From: Macrocystis pyrifera
Lineage: Eukaryota; Sar; Phaeophyceae; Laminariales; Laminariaceae
Length of the DNA stretch: 64,000 bases
Direction: 5' to 3'
Assembly: GCA_031763025.1 (NCBI GenBank)
Contig: JASSKH010000001.1
Coordinates: 5,806,024 to 5,870,023 of the forward strand
A model generated the notes under the pieces. It did not search any database, had not been told where the DNA came from, and saw nothing but the letters and a program-made list of their open reading frames with translations. Positions 34,801 through 46,900 of this stretch are shown piece by piece; position 1 is the first letter of the stretch, and every line of letters starts with the position of its first letter. Position numbers and translations under genes: made by a program.

Positions 34801-37800
34801 TTGTACTTGAGTGAAACACCTTACACCAGTCAAAAAAATGAAAAAAAGAAAAAATCTTACAGCAGAGCTTCTCTCTCAGCTTCGTACGCCGCCCGCCCCC
34901 CTCGCGACCATCTCGCCACCGATTCAGTCCGGGTAAAGCTTCCCTCCCTCTCTTCCACAGTGAGCCCCGTCGCCCGCCTCGCGTGAAGCCCGGTGCTCAC
35001 CGTGGACCTCGACGCAAGCTCGACAATGTTGGTGCTTATTCGGGGTACCTCCCTCTTGTGACTCTCAGCCCGGTCGCGAAAATAAGCACCGCTTGAATAT
35101 TATCTTACAATCCCGAACGAACCTTAAATACTCGTACGTACTCTATCCAAAATCACAAATGGAGGCCAGACAGCCTATTGATGCATCCCTCGTGTCTCGA
35201 GGCACACGCGACGCCTAGGCACGAAAGCGGCGACCGCGCTCCTTGCAACTCCCCCTCTACTCGCCAACATCCGCTGACACCCGCGACGGTGCCGGGTTCG
35301 CCCGCGCAACCGTGCTCGGAGTACACGCACGCACACGAAACGAAAGAAGAAAAAAGGAAAGGACTGAAAGTACGACGAGAAATGGAGAAAACAAAGACTC
35401 GCTGGAACGGTCCGGCAAGTAATAAACGGAGGCGATTCCCAAGTAGGAGCTCTGAGAGGCCAGGGATGTACCAACCGAGCACGCTCCGAGGTTGAGATAT
35501 CTATAAGTATATCTATACAAGGTTCCCCTCCGGGAGGTGCCGTATTAATAGGGGAGTGGCTCAAGAGCGAAATAATAATACTCGTATGAAACCCTGCACA
35601 CTTTTTTAGAAGTAGCACCTGCACCGACCCATCATTTTAACGTGAAAAACACAAACAGCATATTTTTGAGGACAGACTATATTACACTGCTGTTCGCGGA
35701 ATTAGTGGGGGATCATTAATTACTACAATAATATATAATAGGGTATCGGTAAGTTGAGATATATTGATCCAGCTGACTCGCGGCGATTAATTCGTAAGTA
35801 CATAAAAGTTGCGCGAGGTCGAGGTTGCGCCATAATACTTTGTGACCGGCTGAGTAATAAGGTGCAGCACATACATACATACTGGTACTACAATATATAT
35901 GTTCCCCCAAAATAAGCTACTACAATATATATGTTCCCCCAAAATAAGGTACTACAATATATATGTTCCCCCAAAATAAATGTTTCTTGGTGCTCAGGGT
36001 ATAATATCAAGGTTTCACAGGCAAATGCTCGAGAACAAATCGTAGTCCGAGCACTGAGAGTGTTGGAATACAGGCGGCAAAACTACTGCGAGTACTGAGA
36101 AGGCCCAAATACTGAGAGTAATGAGAGTGCACTGTGAGCAGTACCGAACCCCGAGAATACAGGTTGCTTAAAGTATGTACCCGCAGTAGTATCGAAACAC
36201 GACATAAATACAGAACCTCGAGATACTGAGAGCATTCGCAGTCATGCATAATATTATATCGAAATACTGGCAGACTGCTTTGAGTGCTCAAGTTGTCTCC
36301 AGCGAAAGTAGTTTGCTCCAACTCCCACTCGTGTGGGACTATCTGGGTGTGTTTTGTGCCGAACGCTGGGCCTGAGACTTGTCGACACGGCGCACAAACG
36401 GTTGAAGTATACTTCATACTCGAAGTATACTGGGCATATTGAGGGTATTTCATTGCTGCGAGTACTGAGTCTCGCAGAAGAAGCAGCAGTACGAACACTA
36501 CCAATGGACGAAATACTGCTATATAGACTATTACGGGGGTCCATAGTTAATAGGACATATGGTATACATAAAAACCTATATATTTACCTATTTTTACTAA
36601 CAAAATTTGGTCCCGTTAACTATGGACCCCCGTAATAGTACTTACTGGTATACTTGTAGTACCCGCGGTACAGAACCCCGAGATACTTGAAGCACAACAG
36701 GCGGTCAGCAGCAGTAGCGAACCCCGCATTTGTGCGAGCCCGAAGAAAGTATACGCAGTAGTAGTATCTACAGAACCTCAAAATACTGCGAGTACTCGCA
36801 GTATCTCGAGTACAAAACCCCCGAAATACTGCGAGTGTACGAAGTACCTACGGTAATAGCAGCAGTATTTTCTCGAACATACTTTGCTTTACTCCCAAGT
36901 ATTCGGAGTAGCTGTGAAATGTTACGGTATGAACGCACGCCACACGCAAGCGCGCCGCCCAAACTCTTTAATTTGGGCTAAAACACACAAGTAACAAGTA
37001 CTCTACCATATTATACGTTCAGAAAAGCAAGGTGTGGACGAATGTGTTAATATTACTGCAGTACTCTGTTGTTGTAGTTCTGGTACAAAAATAGTCAAAA
37101 GTGAAATTAAGAAAAAAAAAACGTGGATGGTGCGAGTCGAACCTCGGAAACGAAAATGTTATCCAGCAAGTGCCTATACGCTAGAACACGCTCTGTGCAC
37201 TGCTGTGGGTATTGTTCTCTAGGCGGTGGTCCGTGCTCCATGCAACAACCAAAAAAAATGCATGTATGGGATATTTTTATACGTCATCCTGAGCACATAC
37301 CGATAAAAAAATATATGGCAGACGATGGAATGCGGACGACAGGCTCCGACAGACACAACCAACCACAGCAACACTGCGCATACGGGCGTGTCGCGCACGC
37401 ACGGCTGGTGGGCGGCAGCGTTCGAACGTTGGGATCTGTGCACGTTGTCTGTTGTGTACCTGGTATATGCCTGAGCTGTGTGCTCACAGCTCTCATGAGA
37501 GCCGCGGGGAGAAAACAGAGAGCATGACGATGTACCGATATACGTACGTATGTACAAAATAAGGCCTCTTTACCGAAACCAGGGAAATCGCCTTATCCAC
37601 TCCCGCTGGAAAAAAAAATTAAGCGCCTGCCACGCGCTTCAGAGTGCACGGATCGCGCTGAGACCTAGACCAATGTGTCCGGCAGGGCTTCCCGTGTCCT
37701 TGTACTTAGTGTTTTGCCTAAAAGTGCTCGTGCGAAGAGAAAAGCTGGCAAAAGTACGAAAATTTGACAAATATACGTATACATATATGTGGTCACAGCA

Positions 37801-40800
37801 GTGCATATTTTTCGTCCTCAATTTTTTTATGCCGGATTTCGAGGTGGAAACCAGGATATACACAACAACACCAACTGTTGTTTTACAACAGAACAGGTGT
37901 GTGCGTACTGCTGCTGTGTATTTCATATATCAAGAGCAGAAGAGGCCAAGAACATTTATTTACGATATTATTGAGATTCACCAACGACGGCGTATATGTA
38001 TACGTATATTTGTCAAATTTTCGTACTTTTGCCAACTTTTCTCTTCGCACGAACACTTTTAGGCAAAACACTACGTACACGGACACGGGAAGCCCTGCCG
38101 GACACATTGGTCTAGGTCTCCGCGCGATCCGTGCACTCTAAAGCGCGTGGCGGGCGCTCTCAAAGTTTTTTTTCCGGCGGGAGTGGATAAGACGATTTCC
38201 CTGGTTTCAGTAAGAAGAGGCCTTACTTTGTACGTACGTATCCGTACATACATTCACGACATGTCATCATGCTGTCTGTTTTCTCCCCCAGGCTCTCACG
38301 AGCTATGAGCACACAGCTCAGACATATGCCAGGTACACAACAGACAACGTGCACAGATCCCAACGTTCCAACGCTGCCGCCCACCCGCCGTGCGTGCGCG
38401 ACACACCCTTATGCGCAGTGTTGCTGTGGTTGGTTGCGTTTGTCGGAGCCTGCAGTCCGCATTTTTTATCCGTATATACCCAAGATGACGTATATATCCC
38501 TGTATATATTTTTTGTGTTGCACGAAGCACGGACCACCGCCTAGAGAACAATAGCCACAGCAGCAGTGCGCAGAGCGTGCTTACCTCCAGCTTCCTACAG
38601 CACCACGACCCTGCTGCCCACAGCAGCTGCAGCAGTGGGCACACCTTGCGCGTATGGATGATCGTACTGCGGCTATCACAGTTGGTTTATTCGATCGATC
38701 ACTTGACCACGCCACGAACACACCAACCAGCATCACACACCTCCCTACCTGCTTCAGAATCCTCTTCTGCTTATTTTGCTGTGTGTGATCCAATATTGCC
38801 ACTGCTCAGCACAGTGCGCCAGCAGCAGCAGCGGGCAGGGTACTATGCGCATATGGAAGATCCGTGCTGTAAGCTCAGTACTACTACTGTAGTTCGTTGT
38901 TGTTGTCATCGGCATTGGCCGATGCACGTACCTTCCGCAGTGTGTGACCCATTATCCCCGGATCGATATATTCGTCGTCTCGAGTACAACAACAACAAAT
39001 CGCATGTGCTGTACAACAAATTATTCGTACAGCAGGGTTCGTACAAAACATACTTACTGTAATACAGCAGTAGTTCTCATTGCGGTGTGTCCTACATTGC
39101 TGACCGATAGATCCTAGAGCCAGCTGAAAGGGGGTCAGTACACGTACGTTCCTCGCGCGGCATTCTCCAGCAGTACTGCTGTACATGCAGTCGTACCTGT
39201 ACAAGCTACTCTACTGCTGTAGGAGATCGTGCAAAGTGTTTTAGATTGCGTAAAAATCCCGACATGCAAGTTGTTCGAGCACTGTTCTAGCGTGGACGTG
39301 TATACTGCCCGCTCTAAAAAATTAGTTTCCGAGGTTCGACTCGCACCATCCACACTTTTTTTTTTCAAATTCACTTTATTTTTTTTACTTTTTTTGCACC
39401 AAGACTTACACTCGTAGTACTATTAATAATGATACATTCGTCCACACCTTGCTTTTCTGAGCGTATAGGTAGTACGAAGTATGATACTCGAAGTATATTG
39501 TAATATAATAACTTGTGTGCGTTTATTTTCCACTTACGGTTTTTTTGCGTACCGACCAGTACATTCATCCACCTTGCTTTTCTGAACGTATAATATGATA
39601 CATGATATTGTAGTTACTTGTGTGTGTTTTACCCAATAAGGTAAAAGAGTTTGGGCGCGCTTACGTGTGGCGTGCGTTCACACCTCAACATATTTCACAG
39701 CTACTCCCAATCGCAATAGTTGGGAGTAAAGCAAAGTATGTTCGAGAAAATACTGCTCTTATTATCGTAGGTACTTCGTACACTCGCAATATTTCGGGGG
39801 TTTTGCACTCGAGATACTGCGAGTACTCGCAGTATTTTGAGGTTCTGTCGATACTACTTCGTATACGACCTTTCGGGCTCGCACTAATGCGGGGTTCGCT
39901 ACTGCTGCTGGCGTGGATACCCCCTGTTGTGCTTCAAGTGTCTCGGGGTTCTGTACCGCGGGTACTACAAGTATTCTACTCTACAGTAGCAGTATTTCGG
40001 CCGTTCGTAGTGTTCGTACTGCTATACTTCTGCGAGACTCAGTACACGCAGTAATGAAATACCCTCAATATGCCCAGTATACTTCGAGTGAGTAAGATGT
40101 ATACTTCAACCGTCTATGCACCGCGTCGACAATTGTCAGGCCCAGCGTTCGGCACCAAACACACCTATTAATAGATATTCCCACACGAGTGGGAGTTGGA
40201 GCAAACCACTTTCGCTGGAGACAACTTGAGTACTTGAAGCAGTCTGGCAGTATTTCAAGATGCGCATGTGCGAGGATTATATATGCATGTACTGCGAATA
40301 CTCTCAGTATCTCGAGGTTCTGTACTGCGCATATTGCCTTTACTCCAAGTATTTCGTGTTTCGATACTACTGCGGGTACATACTTTCCTGTATTCTCGGG
40401 GTTCGGTACTGCTCACACTCTCATTACTCTCAGTATTTGGGCCTTCTCAGCGCTGGCAGTATTTTCGCCGCCAGTACTCCAATATTCTTAGTGCTCGGAC
40501 TACGATTTATTCTCGCCGAGCATTTATCTGTGAAAAACCTTGATGTTACCCTGAGCACCAAGAAACATTTATTTTGGGGGAACATGTATATACATTGTAC
40601 CAGTATGTATGTGATGTACCTTGCTCAACCGGTCTCAAAAGTATTATGGCGCGACCTCGACCTCGCGCAACTTTTTTTTACGAATTAACTTAATCGCCGC
40701 GAGTCGGCTGGATCAATGTATCCACTTATCGCTACCCTATTATATATTATTATTGTAGTAATTATCCCACACTAATTCCGCGAACAGTATAATAGTATGT

Positions 40801-43800
40801 CCTCAAAAATATGTAGTGTGTGTTCTTCACGTTAAAATGATGGGTGGATGCAGGTACTACTTCTACACAAGTGTGCAGGGTTGCATACGAATTTTTTTTC
40901 GCTCTTGCGCCGCTCCCCTATTCATACGACACCTCCCGGAGGGGAACCTTGTAGGTAGTATTAATAGGTAGTACAGCAACAAGCAGTAGCATGTTCCTTT
41001 GTGTTGGTTCAGCACAAAACAGAATAATCCGTATTCGCCCAGCATGATGCATCGCAGATATGACTACTGCAGGTAAGTCTGAGGTCGCGCCTCATTACAC
41101 CAATTACTAGCAGCAGTCATGCCCCTATCTGCAGGTAAGTCTGAGGTCGCGCCTCATTACACCAATTACTAGCAGCAGTCATGCCCCTATCCATGGTACC
41201 GCGTGGTTATACGACCTCTCTGTTTGAGATTGTGTCTGTAGATTGTATGAGGGTTTGGTCAGCAGAAAATCGACCACCCCGCATTCGCCCAGTGCTTTCA
41301 CAACATCCTTGTCAATGTTTGGGTAACAGGAGAAGTCCCCCAGCAATGGAAAGACGCGATCATCAAGGTCCTTCACAAAAAGAAGAACCGAACTGATTGC
41401 AACAACTACAGAGGGATTTCGCTGGTTGCCCACGCAGGCAAAGTGTTGTTGAAAATCGTCGCGTCGCGCCTCAGCAACTACTGCGAGACCGAGGAATTAC
41501 TCCCGGAGGAACAGTGCGGCTTCCGCCCCGCACGATCAACGATTGATATGTTGTTCGTCGTGCGCCGGTTGCAAGAGCTTGGAAGACAGAGGAAAATCCC
41601 CCCGTACTTGTGCTTCATCGATCTGCAGAAAGCGTACGACTCTTTCGACCGAGAGCTGTTATGGGAAGTACGCACACGTTTTGGCGTATCAACCAAGATG
41701 CTGAGAATTATCCGTAATTTCCACGATGGCATGCGGGCTCGCGTGCGTACGGATGACGGCGAGCACTCGGAATGATTTGATGTCACGCAGGGGCTGCGGC
41801 AAGGCTGTGTGCTGTCACCGTTACCGTTCAACGTATTTTTCGCTGCTGCGTTGCACGTCGTACTAGTACGCTTTAGCCATGACGAAGCAATCGTAAGGGA
41901 TTTGGTCCAACTTAGTGATGCTGGAGTAGTCGGGACGGAGGAGCAGGAGCCGTTGGCGTGCGTGCGATTGGCTGTATGGGGCATGTTGTACGCCGATGAC
42001 GCAGGGATTGTCTCGAAGTCGGCTGAAGGGCTCGCGAAAATGATGACAGTCATCGTGACTGTCTTCGAAGCAGCAGGCCTTACGGTGTCGGAAAAGAAGA
42101 CAGAGACTATGCTTCTACAAACGCCAGACCAGAAAACCCTCGCACCACCGCTCGTTATCGAAGCAGCAGGCCAGAGGTATAAGCAGACGGCCCAGTTCTT
42201 GTACCTAGGCTGCGTTATCCACGAAAATGCTGACCTCTCGCTCGAAATCGACCGACGGATCCGTCTCATGCGAGCATGCCTCAAACGGTTCGGCCCGGAG
42301 CTGTATGATAGGACGACCGCCCCCCTTAGCCTGAAAGTCCGAATGCTGAAGGCCGAGGTGATTGAGACCCTGCTCTACGGGTGTGTGACGTGGACCCTCA
42401 GAGCGGAACACTTTGCCAAGCTTCGAACGGCTCACCACCAAGTCCTGTTGCGAGTCATTGGCTTCCAACGCCGACTTCGTACTGACCATGCCACCCTCTC
42501 GTACGCGAAGGCCCTCAAGATGACACGTTGCGAGAGCATCGAAACGACCATCCGCAAACGGCGTCTCTTCTTCGCGGGGGGGGTGGCACGGCAAAGCAAG
42601 GATCGATTACCCAGCCGGGTGATGTTCGGGACGATTGCTGGTGGGGAGAACCCGAGACCTGGCGGACAGGTTAAGACTTGGCATAGATGCGTAGTCGAAG
42701 ACCTTAGGGAGTTCCGCGCCACCGAAGGGTCAACGGAACTTGCTCCCTTGGTGTTTGGAGTTGAGACCGCACTGTGGCCCACTGCTGCAAAAAAGGCGGG
42801 GAAGTGGTACCGGGGGATCCTGGAAGCAGCCGAACGGTTCATGGTGAGGTGGCACGAGGCTGAGGCTGAGCTGAGCAGGCAGCGCCGCGCATCCGCCGTG
42901 GGTGGTGTCCAAGGGAATGGGGGGAGGAGGGGCAACAAGAGGAGTAGCAGAAAACCCGACCAAGGGAATGCGGAGAGGGGGGGGGGAAGAGGAGTAGCAG
43001 GGAAACTGCAGTGGACGAAAGTAGGAAGGAGATAGCAGATAGGGTAGCCAGGTACCGGGCAGACTAAGAAGTAGAACATGCCTATACTACTCGTACCACC
43101 AACTGGTGCAGCTGGTTCGAACGTGGTCTTCCTTTGTCTTCCTGTTGTTTTTGTTTATTTTTATTTCATTTTATTGTCTTCTTTGCGGTGACCCTACGTG
43201 ATTTTCATTTCTCTTCCTTTCTCCGATTGATAAGCCTTATTGAAGGAGTCGTGTGGCGTGGGTGGATGACGAGCCTGCTCTGCTTGTTTCGTAATGTCTG
43301 ACGCCGAGGGGCCGGGCATAGTTGACGAACGCTGGACGATGGTGGCAGACAGGGTAGCAAGGTACCAGGCGGGCCAGCAGGGAGACCCTGGCTGTGCTAC
43401 TCGTACCATAAACTGCTGCCGCTACCTGGAGCATGCCTTGTGCTTTGTTTGGTTTGACTGTTATTTTTACCTTGGTTCTTAGTCTTACTCTGTTGACGAC
43501 TAGTGGTGTTTTCTTCTTTTTCTTTTTTTTTCCTAGCTCGTTCTTTTCAAGTGTCTGCCACGTCCCCTACGTGGGGGTACGATGGTTTGTTGCTATACTG
43601 AAGTATATACATATACCAGGTATATTTTAGTTTCTTTTTTTTATTTATTTTCTCCTTCGAATTGTCTTTGTTTTTGTTTTTGTTTTTTCTCTTTGTTTCG
43701 TTTTTGTTTCTCTAGGTCATGGAATGTGTGTGTCGTGCCTGTCGTACGCAGTATGATGACATGGCATTGTATTACATACGTGGCAACGTAGTATCTCTGT

Positions 43801-43909
43801 GGCGTAGCTTTGTGACCACAGAACTTGTATCTCTCTAGGTTTGAAGAATCGGCATGGACACTGGTCGTGCTGGATGTCGACGCGTAGAAAGAACGGTTTA
43901 ATGTGAAGA

Positions 43910-43941
<32 letters not shown>

Positions 43942-46900
43942 GCAGTACTTTGTAGCAGTATAGTTGGTAGTCGCAGTGTGTGTGTGTTCTTCACATTAAA
44001 CCGTTCTTCTACTCGTCGACATCCAGCAAGCCCAGTGTCCGTGCTGATTCTTCACCCTAGAAAGATACGAGCTCTGTGGTCACAGACTACGACACAGAGA
44101 TAACACACCGTAATGCATTAATAGCCTACGTAATACCATGCCTTCGCACTAGGTGCGGCCGACACAACATACATACATACGCCAGCAACCAAAATACACC
44201 ATAAAGAAAGAGAAGCAACGAAAAAACCAAACCGAAAAAGAACAAGAAAAAGAAAAAGAAAAGGAGAAGAATCCCAAATAAATAAATAAAATGGGAAGCC
44301 AAAGCTCAGACACATACATACTTACCCCGAGCATGAGCCAAAAGGGACGTGCAAGGGGAAAGATACGAGAAGGAAAAAGGGGACTATGCATCCCGGTGAA
44401 CACTTAACTAAGTAAAAAGAGCAATAGTGAGTGGGCCAAAATACGCTCGTCACCCACCCACTATGTAGTACTTCTTTCATAAGGATAAGAAGGGAAAAAA
44501 TCAAAATGCATACCGAACGGCCGCAGCAGTTGGCGGTACGAGTAGCAAAGAAACGTCCAACCTATTAGTCGGCCTGGTACCTTGCTACCCTATCTGCGGT
44601 CTCTCTGCTACTCTCTTCTACCGCGGTTTCCCTTCTACTCCTCCTGTTCCCCCCCCTGCCCCTATACACTTGTACGGTGTTCCCTCTACCCCTCCTGCTG
44701 TTACCCCTCCCCCCATTCCCTCTAACACTACCTGCAGCGGATGCACGGCGCTGTCTACTCAGCTTTGCCTCAGCCTCGTGCCACCTGCCCATGAACTGTT
44801 CAGCTGCTTCGAGGATTCCCCGGTACCACTTTCCCGTCTGTTTTGCTGCAGTGGGCCACAGTGCGGTCCCAACTCCAAAGACTAAGGGGGAGTCTTCCGT
44901 TGATCCCTCTGAGGCTTTGAACACTCTAAGGTCCTCAGCAATTGCCCTAGGCCAAGTCTTAGGCTGCCCGCCTGGTTTCGGGCTCCCAGTACCAGGTAGT
45001 ATTTTGTAGAGTGCATGTTGCTTCTATTACCCGTACAACATCTGCGTAGTGGTGGTGGTGTATAGTGACGGTATAGTAGTCAACCGATGGTACCGCGTGC
45101 TTGTAGTAGTGTACTGTCCACCACAAAAAAGAGTAGTACTCGGTTCCTTCCGACTACTATTAATCATTATTACTCTTTCCTTCGAGCAACGCGCTAACCC
45201 GTGGCTCCCGTTTCCGCCAAGAACAGCTGCACGGGTGTTACCTGTGACTCCCTTTTCGCCTTGCGACGCCCCCGGGATTTCACTTTACCCACATCCCGAA
45301 GGGGAACCTTGTATTATTTATTTTTTTTTAATTATAAGAAACTAAGAAAGCACGTCATCTGTGAGGCCAGATCTTATGCAATATTTTTTGAGTGATTGAA
45401 AAAGGCAGGAAGTCGGATTTTCCTGCTGCAAAAAGCCACACCAGATCGGTGCGCTATGTGACGTGTTTTTGGTTTTATTTCATAGGAGAATAAAAAAAAA
45501 AGAACAGAACCGAGATCTTGAAGTTTCCTTGAACTCTACGTACGTGGACCACGACACGAAAGAGTCGTTCACGCCGGGTTGGGCGATCAACCTTCACCAG
45601 CTCCTCCAAGGAAGGAACGGAACGTGGAACCTCCTGGGGAGCTGCGTAAGGGCAGCAAGGAGCTCTCGCTCTCGCGGAGCATATGAGCTGCTTGCGGCCG
45701 TCGTAGTCGTAGTCAGAAAAGAAGAACGTTGTTAGATTGTTTTGATACTGCTGTTACTGCTGTAGTCTCGTCCTATTCGTCTCCAAAGTTGTTTTGCCTA
45801 GAGCAGCTGCAGTTGGGCGGCCGCAAGGGACGCGATGGTGGCCAGGGTATTGATGCCCTCTCTCTCCGTAGTGGCCGATGCACAAGTGCTGGAGCCCAGC
45901 TGTGTACAAGAGTAACCAAGCATGTAGCGTCGTGATCCATAATGAGCCCTGTCTGTAACCTATACAAAATTGTACAGTGCCTCCGAGGTCATGTGCAAAT
46001 TTTATCACTTTCAGAGTTGATCAGAAAAGGCTGTCAAAAAAAAACCACTTCCTGGAAATTCATGAGTGATAAAATCTCGGAGGAACATGTTTTCCACCAA
46101 ACAGGCCCCATAAGACGTGATTTTGATAAAATCTGATCAGAAACGGGACCAGATACCCCGAAGCCTCCGTAAACAGCCATATAATCACCTCAAAAAAAAA
46201 TGCATAAGATCTGGCCTGAGTTCAACCGATCGGCAGATCGGTCGATAAGGTTCATTCTCTTATCGTAGAGCTTTATTTCCAGAATTTCCTAAGTTTGGAA
46301 ACAATGGGAGATGTGTAGCAATATACGGAGGCGTTCTGTCACTATTCGTGAAATTCTCCAGAAGCGAAAAAATCATGTTTGTTAAATTTCACATATTTAG
46401 AAAAAAAAATCAGGAAAATCGGGCAGATAAAAATGCGCGAAAAAAGCATGGAAATTATGGGAAAAAAGCTCTACGATAAGATAACCCTAAATAAAAAAGA
46501 TAAATCAACCGAAGATTGTACATGCCAAAAATACGAAGCACTCTGAGGAAATCCACAAAACTGACACCGCTGCTTGCTGTACGCACCAGCATTGCCCCAC
46601 ACTGCTGCAGCCGGGACAGGAGCAACGTGTTTCGGGCTGACCGCGTATTAGTACTGTCTGTCCTGCACCTTGATCACTGCGCACTTGAGCTATGTCAGCA
46701 GCGCACAGCATCGTACCGCCGTATGTCTGTTTTGGTGTTCCGTCGTACCTGTAATCAGTCGTGTACGTGCATTCTGTTCGGTGATGCTCATATGTATACA
46801 CTGACTGATGTACCGATATGATGCTTCTACCACGTACACACGAGGCCATTTGCCTCGATATACTACTGCTGTGCGTTAGCACGTGCAGCAGTACTGCTAG

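Larger units (their letters stand above)
35518..40952. mobile_element. Giant inverted repeat (5.4 kb foldback element)
   Basis: The left arm (about 35518-37786) and right arm (about 37988-40952) are imperfect reverse complements. Termini are CAAGGTTCCCCTCCGGG and CCCGGAGGGGAACCTTG with TA on both outer sides. Matched inner blocks include AGTGCACTGTGAGCAGTAC/GTACTGCTCACACTCTCA, ATTTTGAGGACA/TGTCCTCAAAAAT, GTTTTGCCTAAAAGTG/CACTTTTAGGCAAAAC and AGCCCTGCCGG/CCGGCAGGGCT. The spacer is ~200 bp. The right arm has an extra ~680 bp (about 38580-39260). No coding frame with family motifs is seen. It lies in intron 1 of the sulfotransferase gene. Whether it is a foldback transposon or a local inversion-duplication is open. 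Confidence 0.85.

Noticed and set aside
41478..42284. Minus-strand frame of 268 codons over the LINE
   Set aside because: Shadow of the RT frame on the other strand; no motif of its own.
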